A stretch of 64,000 nt of DNA from Planctomycetaceae bacterium (lineage in GTDB: Bacteria > Planctomycetota > Planctomycetia > Planctomycetales > Planctomycetaceae): assembly GCA_020638955.1 (NCBI GenBank), contig JACKHO010000003.1:248001-312000 (forward strand). The letters are read 5' to 3'. Below the pieces are notes generated by a model, which was given only the letters and a program-made list of their open reading frames with translations, was not told the origin of the DNA and did no database searches. The translations under genes and the position numbers were made by a program. This document shows positions 18,032 through 26,526 of this stretch, piece by piece; the stretch's first letter is position 1, and each line of letters starts with the position of its first letter.

Positions 18032-21000
18032 CTACTTGCAGAGCACTTCATCCAGGTTCATCAGTTCGTTGACGAGCATAGTCCAGGCCGCCAGTTCTGC
18101 AGCGTCCAGATTTTCGTCGACCGGCGTTTCACCATACGCCAGTAACTTTGCTGCTTCTTCAGGATGGCTGCCGTACCAGTTGCGAAGTTCCTGCAGTGAA
18201 CTACCGACAATGGCTTGCTCAGCATCCGACAGCGGACGCGAGATAATCCTGATGGCGATTTCATTAATCCGAGCGGCATCATCCTGCGCTGCTCCCATTA
18301 ATACCTGTTGAGCCAGCACGCGGGCGGCTTCTACGAACTGCACGTCGTTGAGCGTTACCAAGGCCTGCAGCGGTGTGTTGGTTCGCTCGCGACGGACCAC
18401 GCAGAACTCCCGGTTCGGTGCATTAAAAATGTCCATCGAGGCGGGCGGTGCCATCCGTTTCCAGAACCAGTACATGCTGCGACGATAAAGTCCTTCGCCT
18501 GCGTCCGGCTGATAACTTCGGGTGTTGCTGACATTCATCGCAATGGCTTCCCACACACCTTCCGGTTGATACGGTTTCACGCTGGGGCCACCGATGCGGT
18601 CCACCAGCAAACCACTGGTAAACAACGCCGAGTCGCGGACCATTTCCGCATCCATCCGAAACCGTGGGCCATGCGAGAGCAACCTGTTTTCGGGATCGCG
18701 TTCGTGCTTTTCCGGTGTTGTTGTCGCGGCTTGGCGATAGGTGTTGGACATGACAATGAGTTTGAACAGCCGTTTGACATCCCAACCCGACTCCCGGAAG
18801 TCGACAGCCAGCCAGTCCAGCAATTCGGGATTCACCGGCAACTCGCCCGACACACCAAAGTCCCCCGTCGTTTTGACAATACCAGTCCCGAACACTTCCT
18901 GCCAGAATCGATTCACGGTCACGCGAGCTGTCAGCGGGTTCTCCGGTCGCAGCAACCATTGGGCGAGTCCCAGACGATTGCGAGGAATATCATTGGGGAA
19001 TGCTGGCAGGAACGCGGGAGTATCCGCCCCGACTTCGTCACGCCGTTTGTCGTAATCACCTCGGAACAGCACGAAGGCCATGGGAGCTTCGGTCTTTTCC
19101 ACCATGACGTGTGCAATGCTGCCACGGTTCAGAATGGATTGCTCCTCCTGTTCCAGACTGGCCAGTCGGGCGGTGAGTTCCTGATGCTGTGTGTCGTACG
19201 TTACCAACCAGAACTGATACAGCTTGTCGACTTCCTCGGGCGTGCGCTCCTCAGGCGTCTTGGCCAACAAGCTTGCCAGCACCGACAGCTGTCCCAATGC
19301 GGTGACTTCGCCATCATTCAGTTGCCGCGTGTAAATCCGTAATTCCCGCAATGATCCACCGAATGGTTGACCAGTACTGCGTTGTCCGACTTTGAATGGT
19401 ACATCTGCGACAATGGAGCCATTCAGTTGATCCCGCTCGACATTTGTCTCCTGCGGGACGCCGTTGTAGTAGACGCGAACGCCCGCTGCCTTGCTGGAAC
19501 CATCATACGTAATGGCCACGTGCACCCACTCATCGGCGGGCACCTGTGCTTTGGCAACAACTTTCAGAGCATTGTCAGCCCATGCACTAATGATGTGCGT
19601 GCCAATTTGCCGCCGCTGCATCCAGATATCCCAGCCACGGTAATCCTTGTCGACATCCATTCTCGACAGAATGGCTCCCTGCGTGTCGTTCGGCGAGACC
19701 TTAATCCAGGTAGCAAACGAAACGGGCTGATTCGCTTCAAACCCACCGTAGTCGGCGAGTTCGAATGCGGTGCCCTGTGTCTTCAACCCGGAATCAGGCG
19801 CCGCACCATCCCACTCCGTTGATTCGGCGAGCCCCAATTCCACGGCTTCTCCGGAACGAACAATCTTCGTGACCTGACCCTCTCCCTCATTCAATGGGGC
19901 ATGCAGATCCAGACCCTCGGTGGGGAGTGCGTCTGTGATAATGCTCGGAGTTGCATTCGCCAGCCACGTGTCAAATTCAGGTCGGGCATTCATCTTTCGG
20001 GCGGCGACGTGTTGACGCTGCTGTGGGATGAGAGTTTCCAATTCGGCATAGCGGGGTCGATCTTCCGGCTCGACCACCGGTACAACTGGCGGCGTGTTTT
20101 TGATGTTGCCGTCTCGTACCCCCTGTGTGGTGTTATTGAAGAACGCGGACATCTGGTAGAAGTCGCGCTGTGTCATCGGGTCGAACTTATGATCATGGCA
20201 CGTGCAGCAGTTGGCCGTAATTCCCAGCCACACCTGAGCCGTTGTCTCGGTCCGGTCCCGCGCGTAGAGCACTTTGTACTCTTCGTCAATAATGCCCCCT
20301 TCGTTCGTCGTCATATTGCAGCGATTAAAGCCCGAGCCAATCCACTGCTCCAAGGTTCGATTCGGAAGCAAATCTCCCGCGAGGTTTTCAGTGGTGAACT
20401 GGTCATAAGGCATGTTGGCGTTGAACGACTGAATGACCCAGTCGCGGTACGTCCACATTTCACGGTAGTTGTCAAAGTGAATGCCGTGCGTGTCCGCGTA
20501 CCGGGCGTAGTCGAGCCAGTACCGGCCCCGATGCTCTCCCCACTTGTGTGATTTCAGCAACGCATCGACGTAACGCTCGTACGCATTCGGTGACGAGTCA
20601 TTCAGAAACTGATTGAGCAACTCGACACTGGGCGGCAGCCCCGTCAAATCGAGACTGACCCGCCGGGCAATTATGCGGCGGTCGGCTGGATCTGCGGGCT
20701 TCAGCCCTTCCGCATCCAGTCGAGCCAGAACAAATGCATCAATGGGATTCACAACCCACTGTGGATTCGAAACGGTCGGCACCTCCGGACGCTGCGGTGC
20801 AATAAACGACCAGTGCGGCTGATACTCGGCTCCTTCATCGACCCAGCGCTTCAGAATTTGTTTCTGCGCATCGGTCAGTTCCTTGTGGGAGTCAGGCGGA
20901 GGCATGAGTTCGTCGGGATCATTAGTGAAAATCCGGGCAATGATTCCACTATCACCCGAATTCCCCGGTGCAATCGCTCCCGACTCAACCGCCGCCTCAC

Positions 21001-21187
21001 GCTGATCCAGCCGCAATTCCGCCTTCCGCGCCGCACTGTCGGGACCATGACACTTAAAGCACGTGTCCGCCAGAATAGGCCGCACGTCCCGATTGTACTC
21101 CAACGGCTCCGCAGCCTGCAGAACGGATTGAAACGGCAACAACGCGAGGGCAAAAGCCAACACAAACGGGCGAGAATGAGCAAACAT
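18032..21187 (-). CDS. DUF1549/DUF1553 (PSCyt1/PSD1) protein with cytochrome-c-like and LamG domains
   Basis: 1051 residues from ATG 21187, which gives a signal peptide (SRPFVLAFALALLPFQSVLQA); an upstream extension of 27 residues lacks one. Order of domains: planctomycete cytochrome C-type domain with heme motif CFKCH at 43-47; DUF1549 at about 130-350 (VNPIDAFVLARLDAEGL; DLTGLPPSVELL); a LamG/concanavalin-like domain at about 480-640 (WVHVAITYDGS); and DUF1553 from about 760 (NRLGLAQWLLRPENPLTARV; VMSNTYRQ). It should be a periplasmic or envelope protein. Genes of this type usually sit next to a DUF1501 gene; here the nearest one is 5.3 kb away on the opposite strand. Confidence 0.93.
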   Translation of the reverse strand: MFAHSRPFVLAFALALLPFQSVLQAAEPLEYNRDVRPILADTCFKCHGPDSAARKAELRLDQREAAVESGAIAPGNSGDSGIIARIFTNDPDELMPPPDSHKELTDAQKQILKRWVDEGAEYQPHWSFIAPQRPEVPTVSNPQWVVNPIDAFVLARLDAEGLKPADPADRRIIARRVSLDLTGLPPSVELLNQFLNDSSPNAYERYVDALLKSHKWGEHRGRYWLDYARYADTHGIHFDNYREMWTYRDWVIQSFNANMPYDQFTTENLAGDLLPNRTLEQWIGSGFNRCNMTTNEGGIIDEEYKVLYARDRTETTAQVWLGITANCCTCHDHKFDPMTQRDFYQMSAFFNNTTQGVRDGNIKNTPPVVPVVEPEDRPRYAELETLIPQQRQHVAARKMNARPEFDTWLANATPSIITDALPTEGLDLHAPLNEGEGQVTKIVRSGEAVELGLAESTEWDGAAPDSGLKTQGTAFELADYGGFEANQPVSFATWIKVSPNDTQGAILSRMDVDKDYRGWDIWMQRRQIGTHIISAWADNALKVVAKAQVPADEWVHVAITYDGSSKAAGVRVYYNGVPQETNVERDQLNGSIVADVPFKVGQRSTGQPFGGSLRELRIYTRQLNDGEVTALGQLSVLASLLAKTPEERTPEEVDKLYQFWLVTYDTQHQELTARLASLEQEEQSILNRGSIAHVMVEKTEAPMAFVLFRGDYDKRRDEVGADTPAFLPAFPNDIPRNRLGLAQWLLRPENPLTARVTVNRFWQEVFGTGIVKTTGDFGVSGELPVNPELLDWLAVDFRESGWDVKRLFKLIVMSNTYRQAATTTPEKHERDPENRLLSHGPRFRMDAEMVRDSALFTSGLLVDRIGGPSVKPYQPEGVWEAIAMNVSNTRSYQPDAGEGLYRRSMYWFWKRMAPPASMDIFNAPNREFCVVRRERTNTPLQALVTLNDVQFVEAARVLAQQVLMGAAQDDAARINEIAIRIISRPLSDAEQAIVGSSLQELRNWYGSHPEEAAKLLAYGETPVDENLDAAELAAWTMLVNELMNLDEVLCK

Positions 21188-21719
21188 ATTTCGAAAAGCT
21201 GGGTTTTCAGCAAAACGGGCGGGACATTCATGGAATCGGCAATTGCCGATTCCGCTTACCAATATCATCTCCTCCCGCCTCGATGGCGTCCAGCGTGGAG
21301 TTTGTGTTCCCAGAACTCAATTGGACTCGAAATCCGAGAATCTTGGGCCGAGACGTCGTCGCCCGCGAATCAATCAGTCGTTGGGTGGAAATACTGTTCC
21401 TCGGCATGTCGAATAATTGATTCGCGATGCTGCGTGATTACATCCTGATAGTCTGGCGACACGAAGACCCGAATTGGTGACCAGAAATGTACAGGCTGCT
21501 CAAAGGCCGTGTGACGAATGTGAGAGACTTGGTTGAGGCGGGTCGCATCACGTGTGGAGTCGATTGCGATCGACGCAAATCGCTTGCTTCCTTTTCCGAG
21601 AGGCACATCAATTTCCGTAGCGTTTTGAGCATGAACTGGGAGCGTTTTGCTGAATGCCTGCCGAATCTTGGTCACGCTACTCCATTCCACAGCTCCTTCT
21701 GCTCCTGTACCGCTTACTG
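21188..21719. other. Region without a secure gene
   Basis: About 530 bp between the DUF1549 gene and the remnant gene that follows. A minus-strand frame at 21370-21690 (GTG start, 106 residues, including a stretch PVHFWSPIRVFVSPDYQDV) has moderately protein-like composition but matches no family I know. Plus-strand frames here are no better. Could be a small unknown protein or decayed sequence. Confidence 0.4.
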
Positions 21720-21971
21720 ATGAGAAGACTGTACGGTAGACGTTCTGGGGCTTTCCAGCGTGCCCGGATTGAGGTGTACATCTACAAAGCCATGGTGCGT
21801 GATGAAGAAAACATCCTCATCCAACCCGGCGACATGCTCGTGCTGCAATACACCTTCCCCGAAGCCTGCGCCGCGTTCACCCAACGCTTCCTCCTGGAAG
21901 GTGCCCTCATCGGAATCGCCACCAGCACATTCACCGGCGGCGGTGGAGGTGGCGGCGGCGGAGGAAATTGA
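21720..21971 (+). pseudogene. Remnant of a polysaccharide-export-like gene (3' part)
   Basis: 84 codons with a clear coding core: IEVYIYKAMVRDEENILIQ and PGDMLVLQYTFPEACAAF, then a hydrophobic stretch and a poly-glycine end. The pattern of 'MVRDEE, I-PGD, LVLQ' resembles the C-terminal end of SLBB-type polysaccharide biosynthesis/export proteins of planctomycetes, which run to several hundred residues. Nothing resembling the remaining domains lies upstream. A strong hairpin terminator directly follows the stop codon, which suggests this is the true 3' end of a once longer gene. A free-standing short protein is also possible. The assignment is from memory of the family and is tentative. Confidence 0.5.
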
Positions 21972-21994
21972 TCGCTTGACTCCGACTCAAACAG

Positions 21995-22029
21995 AAATCG
22001 CCCGACACGAAACGTCGGGCGATTTTTTT
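21995..22029 (+). terminator. Rho-independent terminator, likely bidirectional
   Basis: AAATCGCCCGAC (21995-22006) pairs perfectly with GTCGGGCGATTT (22014-22025) over a 7-base loop, followed by a run of T on plus. It lies between the convergent remnant gene and ferredoxin gene; the ferredoxin stop begins at 22028, inside the T-run. Confidence 0.85.
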
Positions 22030-22303
22030 ACTCGCACAGCGGTGCTTTCTTCTCTGTGATCCGAGGACATTGCGATGCCATTTCGCGATTGAGTTCAACG
22101 AAATCTCGCCACGGCCCGGGCACGTCGTCCTCATAATAGATGGCTTCGACAGGACATTCCGGAATGCACGCGGCGCAGTCGATGCACTCATCGGGATGAA
22201 TGAAGAGCATTGATTCTCCTTCGTAGAAGCATTCCATAGGGCAAACCACAATGCAGTCCGTATACTTGCACCCGAAACATGGTTCGGTGACGACCATTGC
22301 CAT
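22028..22303 (-). CDS. 7Fe-type ferredoxin (FdxA-like)
   Basis: 91 residues; a small soluble electron carrier with one [3Fe-4S]- and one [4Fe-4S]-type cluster site. The cysteines are arranged as CFGCKYTDCIVVCP at the N-terminus and CIDCAACIPECP in the middle, the arrangement of the FdxA family of aerobic and anaerobic bacteria. The protein starts MAMVVTEPC at ATG 22303, with GAGGAG six bases upstream, a strong ribosome binding site. It is divergent from the sigma-kinase fusion gene, 95 bp away. Its redox partner cannot be told from the context. Confidence 0.93.
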   Translation of the reverse strand: MAMVVTEPCFGCKYTDCIVVCPMECFYEGESMLFIHPDECIDCAACIPECPVEAIYYEDDVPGPWRDFVELNREMASQCPRITEKKAPLCE

Positions 22304-22398
22304 TTCAAACTCCTCGGTTCATTCAGGGAAATGCACCCGCGGAAAGTGAATGCAAGAATGCTGCGGTCACCGGACACAATTTCTGAGATTTTTTCAAA

Positions 22399-23883
22399 GT
22401 GCCTCACGTGCTTGAAGATGCGTCTAACCAAGAGCTTCTCGCCGCCTGGAAGGACGGGCACCAATTTGCTGCGCAGGTGCTTGTCCGTCGTTACATGGTC
22501 CGACTAACGGCGCTCGCCCGAAGCCGGTTGTCACGAAAACTGGCTCGTCGCATCGACCCAGAAGATGTCGTTATGTCGGCCTGGCGCAGCTTCTTCGTCG
22601 GGGCCAACATTGGACGGCTGTCGACTGCACAGGACGATGACTTGTGGCCAATTCTGGTAACCATCACGCTTCGCAAAATCGCGAGGCAAGCGTCGCGCCA
22701 CATGGCAGATCGGCGAAATGCAATCTTGGATAAAACATTCGATGAAAGTGTCGACTGGCAAGCGGCGGTCTCGCGAGATCCTTCGCCAGACGAAGCAGCC
22801 ATGCTTGTGGATGAAGTCGAATCACTGATGAATCGTCTGGGCCAAGTCGACAGGGACGTGTTAACGCGTCGTTTGCAAGGTGAAGAACATGCCGAAATCG
22901 CAAACGCGATGAATTGCTCCGAGCGAACCGTAAGACGTTCCATGCAACGGATTCGCAGCAAGCTCACCGAGGGCGGCCCACGAGTCCTGCACGAGGTGGA
23001 TGAGGAAATCGTTTCAGTGGATGCCGGTGTTCGAGTTGCTGTAAGCATTCCACAAATCGAGTTCCAACCAACGCACAAGTACAACGACATCCAGCTTCAA
23101 AAGCTTGTTGGAATCGGTGGATTTGGAAAAGTGTTTCGCTCAGTCGACCGCGTCACAAGATCGACCGTTGCTGTGAAATTCCTGAAGAAGCCATTCTGGA
23201 AAGATCAGCGAGCGAGAGAACAGATGGTGCGAGAGTTCCATCTGGTTTCGAATCTGTCGCATCCGAATATCGCGAACTACAGGGGCTGGGGAGTTACTCC
23301 GCACGGCGCGACGTTTGTTGTCATGGACTGGATTGATGGAGTCAGCGCTCAAGAGTGGTTTCATGATCATCAGCGTTCTACGTCGAAGGTCATTCAGTGT
23401 GGAATCGCCGTTGCAAACGCGCTCTGTGCGGCACACGAAAAGGGGCTCGTGCATGGTGATGTTACCCCAAGAAACGTTTTAATGCAGAAGGACGGAACGT
23501 TCCTGCTCACCGACTTTGGGTTTGCTCGGCTTGCTGGCGAACACGCTGCAAATGGGTTCGGTGGTACGCCTGGATTCCTGGCGCCCGAACAGATTTCAGA
23601 TTCTTTTGGTGCGATCGGACCGCACACCGATGTCTATGGTCTCGGCGGATTGATTTACTCAATATCGACAGGGGAACCGCCGACGCGAGGCAATGATCTC
23701 CCTGAAATTCTTGCGGCTGTCTTGTCGTCCAAGGGTCCGGCCGCGCCCGGCGAAATGGCTGACGATGTGCCCAGGCCATTAAATGATTTGCTGCTTCGGT
23801 GCCTGCAGAAAGAGCCACGAGATCGCCCTCAAACCGTTGCCGAAGTATTAGATGAATTGTTGGCCATTCAGTCTCGCAATTAG
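22399..23883 (+). CDS. ECF-type sigma factor fused to a Ser/Thr protein kinase
   Basis: 494 residues in one uninterrupted frame. Residues about 10-100 form sigma region 2 (WKDGHQFAAQVLVRRY; RIDPEDVVMSAWRSFF) and residues 135-190 form region 4 (DVLTRRLQGEEHAEIANAM; CSERTVRRSMQRIRSKL). After a linker, residues 232-490 form a protein kinase domain: Gly-rich loop GIGGFGKVF (238-246), the lysine in TVAVKFLKK (K260), catalytic loop HGDVTPRN (352-359), DFG (372-374) and APE (395-397). The catalytic loop has HGD instead of HRD and Thr where most Ser/Thr kinases have Lys. The protein would be cytoplasmic. ECF genes next to kinase genes are known in planctomycetes; fusion in one chain is unusual. Start GTG 22399 lacks a clear ribosome binding site; GTG 22408 is an alternative. 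Confidence 0.92.
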   Translation: MPHVLEDASNQELLAAWKDGHQFAAQVLVRRYMVRLTALARSRLSRKLARRIDPEDVVMSAWRSFFVGANIGRLSTAQDDDLWPILVTITLRKIARQASRHMADRRNAILDKTFDESVDWQAAVSRDPSPDEAAMLVDEVESLMNRLGQVDRDVLTRRLQGEEHAEIANAMNCSERTVRRSMQRIRSKLTEGGPRVLHEVDEEIVSVDAGVRVAVSIPQIEFQPTHKYNDIQLQKLVGIGGFGKVFRSVDRVTRSTVAVKFLKKPFWKDQRAREQMVREFHLVSNLSHPNIANYRGWGVTPHGATFVVMDWIDGVSAQEWFHDHQRSTSKVIQCGIAVANALCAAHEKGLVHGDVTPRNVLMQKDGTFLLTDFGFARLAGEHAANGFGGTPGFLAPEQISDSFGAIGPHTDVYGLGGLIYSISTGEPPTRGNDLPEILAAVLSSKGPAAPGEMADDVPRPLNDLLLRCLQKEPRDRPQTVAEVLDELLAIQSRN

Positions 23884-23915
23884 GTAATTCAACGTCAGCG
23901 GCTGCAATCTTCACC

Positions 23916-25169
23916 CTACCGCAGGTACCACTTGTCCTGGTCGGGCCAATTGCCGGCGGTGACTGTCGGGCGGACTTGGATGGGGGCTTTGGCGTGGATC
24001 AGCAGGCGGAGGTCGGTGAGGAGGCCGGGGTGGCTGCCGTAGTAGGAGTGGCCGAAAGGATCGCTGCTGCTGACTGACTGGAGTCTGACCACATCCATTG
24101 CGTAGCCGCCATTGATGCCGGAGCGGGAATCACCAATGCGGAAGCCGTCTTTTCCCTGGCCGTTGACGAACCGGGAAATCTCTAAGGCGAAATCCGCCTC
24201 GTTGCAGTAGAGAGTAATGTGATCAGCAATTTGCAGGACCGATCCCACTGATTCCTGGAACGTCTCAGGATGTACGTCGGGGGCGGCGAAAATGACGTTT
24301 GCGAGTGGCTTGGGCTGCGATCCCCGAGGATGCCAGCGTTCCCAGCCGACGAATTGCGGCTTGAAGAATGAGTCTTCTTTGAATCGTGATGGCGGCAGTC
24401 CAATGTACGGCTCATAGACCGCCAGCAGCTCGAGCGCGTTGAGCGTGTAGCGGTTCCCCATGCTGTGTGCGAGCACATGCAGACGCGCGTCCTCTGGAAG
24501 CCGGTCGCGGAGTTCGGCTAACACTTCTGCAAATGCGGGGTAGGTGCGGCCGGTGTTGATTTTGTCCTGATAGTAGCCCAGCGTGTTGGCCTGCGAGTTC
24601 CAGTCGAATGCTACAATGACGCCCTCGAAAGGCATGTCCTCAGCCATTTGTGCGATGCGGCAAATGGCTTCATGGAAGTCGACATTGTATCCGTGCACGA
24701 AAATGAGCACGTCTTTCTCTTTCGCTGCATCGACGCGCTGAATGATGTGTTCGTAGAAATCGTCGGGATGCAATCCCCGGTCGCCACTACGAATGATTTT
24801 TCCAACGGGGTCAGGGTCTTCATCAGTGGGGAAACTCAAACTGCCGCGGGTTCGCCAGCGGGGAAGGAAGACTTCCGTCATCCCGAAGTGGAGTTCGTTC
24901 TCTTTGCCCGTGTAGTCACCCTCAGACTCGCTGAAGCTCCGCTGCGTGACGTACGCCACTTCCCAGGTCGCTCCTTCGTCGTTGCGTTCCACAATCGCGG
25001 GCGACGTCGACTTCAATGCCTCGTTGCCGGAGAGCAAGCTGAAGCCAGCTGCCGTGGGATCGCTGGGATTCGGTGACCAGTGGGCGAGGTAGCGGAAGCC
25101 CAGGCCGAGGACGAACAACAGGGTCGTCGCCACCGTATACACAACACGTTCTTTGAAGGACTTCCACAT
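23916..25169 (-). CDS. Alpha/beta hydrolase of the DUF900 type, membrane-anchored
   Basis: 417 residues from ATG 25169; a TTG start nine codons upstream is less likely. An N-terminal anchor (VVYTVATTLLFVLGLGFRYLA) is followed by an extracytoplasmic domain. The hydrolase core contains VLIFVHGYNVDFHEA, with the nucleophile elbow AHSMGN (HVLAHSMGNRYTLNALELL) and the later FAAPDVHPETF segment. This is the 'esterase/lipase superfamily' DUF900 fold; substrates are unknown. The gene is convergent with the sigma-kinase gene, 32 bp apart. Confidence 0.82.
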   Translation of the reverse strand: MWKSFKERVVYTVATTLLFVLGLGFRYLAHWSPNPSDPTAAGFSLLSGNEALKSTSPAIVERNDEGATWEVAYVTQRSFSESEGDYTGKENELHFGMTEVFLPRWRTRGSLSFPTDEDPDPVGKIIRSGDRGLHPDDFYEHIIQRVDAAKEKDVLIFVHGYNVDFHEAICRIAQMAEDMPFEGVIVAFDWNSQANTLGYYQDKINTGRTYPAFAEVLAELRDRLPEDARLHVLAHSMGNRYTLNALELLAVYEPYIGLPPSRFKEDSFFKPQFVGWERWHPRGSQPKPLANVIFAAPDVHPETFQESVGSVLQIADHITLYCNEADFALEISRFVNGQGKDGFRIGDSRSGINGGYAMDVVRLQSVSSSDPFGHSYYGSHPGLLTDLRLLIHAKAPIQVRPTVTAGNWPDQDKWYLR

Positions 25170-25581
25170 GGGGCCCGAATGCCTCGGTGCAAACAAACAG
25201 ATCAGCGGCGCTCATCGGGGATTACTCTGATCGGCTGGTTCTAGTCAATAGAAACCGCTTGGCCCTGTGGCTGGCCAGTGAGCCGTAAGGCTATTTCCTG
25301 AAATGCCTTACAGCGCCGAATCACGGCTGGCCGATTGGCCTCTCACCGCGTCAGAGTACATCACAACCAGCAAATCCTGCCAGAGTTTGCTGATGGTCAT
25401 GTCGACACCAAAGTGACTCAAACCGTGGAAAAGAGCAGGCGATACGACGGCAACCCGCCCGGCGAGATTGAATGCCGAGTTTCTGTCCATTATGGTCCCG
25501 GTTTGAAACACCCTTGGTTTCGGCGCTACCGTTACGTGGCGACCCAACCTCCAGCATTTGCGAACTGAACAGGACGGACTG
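25170..25581. other. Intergenic region upstream of fabI with palindromic element
   Basis: About 410 bp between divergent genes. The only structured part is the inverted-repeat element at 25273-25332. A plus-strand open frame at 25335-25568 lacks coding character. The fabI promoter should be here. Confidence 0.5.
25273..25332. repeat. Palindromic intergenic repeat related to the one at 17937
   Basis: The outer arms GGCCAG/CTGGCC pair; inside, CCGT/ACGG and AAGGC/GCCTT pair with bulges, and a central ATTTC/GAAAT hairpin closes the structure. The left side contains GTGAGCCG, the same core word as in the element at 17937. No ORF overlaps it. Confidence 0.55.
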
Positions 25582-26394
25582 ATGGGACTTTTCGACGGGA
25601 AAAAAGGCTTGGTCTTTGGAATTGCCAACGATCACTCCATTGCATGGGCCATTACCCGCAATCTGTTTGACGAAGGGGCCGAGATGGGTTTCACCCACCT
25701 CCCCGACAAAGAGCCTTCACGCCCGAAGAACGAAAACAAGGTCCGCAAACTGGTTGATCCCCGCGGCGCCAAGTTCGTCATGCCGTGCGACGTCACCAAC
25801 GATGACGACCTCGACGCGGTCTTCGCCAAGGCGGAAGCAGAATTCGGCAAAATCGATTTCGTGGTTCACAGCGTGGCGTTCGCCCCACCGAGCGACCTCA
25901 CCGGCCCCGTCTACAATTGCAGCCGCGGTGGATTCAAGATTTCGATGGAAATCAGCGTGTACAGCCTCATCGCGATGGCTGGACGTGCCAAGCCCCTGAT
26001 GAATGACGGCGGCAGTATTGTCACCCTTTCGTACCTCGGCGGTGAGAAGGTCATCCCCGGCTACAACATTATGGGACTTTGCAAGTCGGCTCTGGAAAAC
26101 TGCGTGGGCTACCTTGCGAGTGAACTGGGCGCTGCATCGAACGTCCGCGTGAACGCCATTAGTGCTGGCCCGGTCAAAACCATCAGCGCCAGCGGCGTGG
26201 GCGACATCAAGAAAATGTTCATGCTCTACGACATGATGGCCCCCCTCCGCCGTAACGTCACCGCTGACGAAGTTGGCAAATCCGCGATGTTCCTGCTGAG
26301 CGATCACGCCAGCGGCATCACAGGCGAAACCCTCCACGTCGACTGCGGATTCCACGTCATGGGAGCCCCAGCCCACGAAGAAATGGAGATTTGA
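25582..26394 (+). CDS. fabI: Enoyl-[acyl-carrier-protein] reductase (NADH)
   Basis: 270 residues. Last reductive step of each fatty acid elongation round, cytoplasmic. Sequence features: the FabI nucleotide-binding segment GIANDHSIAW near the N-terminus, a Tyr at 151 (TLSYLGGE), and the catalytic pair Tyr161/Lys168 in YNIMGLCK, spaced as in E. coli FabI. Length is typical. Start at ATG 25582 (MGLFDGKKGL), preceded by AGGA; an upstream start eight codons earlier is not needed. The protein ends with HVMGAPAHEEMEI, close to other FabI ends. A clear terminator follows. Confidence 0.95.
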   Translation: MGLFDGKKGLVFGIANDHSIAWAITRNLFDEGAEMGFTHLPDKEPSRPKNENKVRKLVDPRGAKFVMPCDVTNDDDLDAVFAKAEAEFGKIDFVVHSVAFAPPSDLTGPVYNCSRGGFKISMEISVYSLIAMAGRAKPLMNDGGSIVTLSYLGGEKVIPGYNIMGLCKSALENCVGYLASELGAASNVRVNAISAGPVKTISASGVGDIKKMFMLYDMMAPLRRNVTADEVGKSAMFLLSDHASGITGETLHVDCGFHVMGAPAHEEMEI

Positions 26395-26424
26395 TAGATC
26401 TTCATTCCTGGGACTGAATTCACT

Positions 26425-26471
26425 CCACCCGCGTCGGATTGCTTTGGCAGTTGACGCGGGTGGTTGTTTTT
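26425..26471 (+). terminator. Rho-independent terminator of fabI
   Basis: CCACCCGCGTC (26425-26435) pairs with GACGCGGGTGG (26453-26463) over 17 bases and is followed by TTGTTTTT. It isolates fabI from the downstream DUF1501 gene. Confidence 0.85.
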
Positions 26472-26526
26472 ATGGAAGCTGTACGGACACACTCTGACAT
26501 TTTCCTGCCTACAGCGAGGCCGAGCC

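Noticed and set aside
18308..19342. 344-residue plus-strand open frame
   Set aside because: Antisense to the DUF1549/DUF1553 gene; His/Arg-rich sequence typical of shadow frames.
25717..26376. 219-residue minus-strand open frame
   Set aside because: Antisense to fabI, which has clear catalytic motifs.
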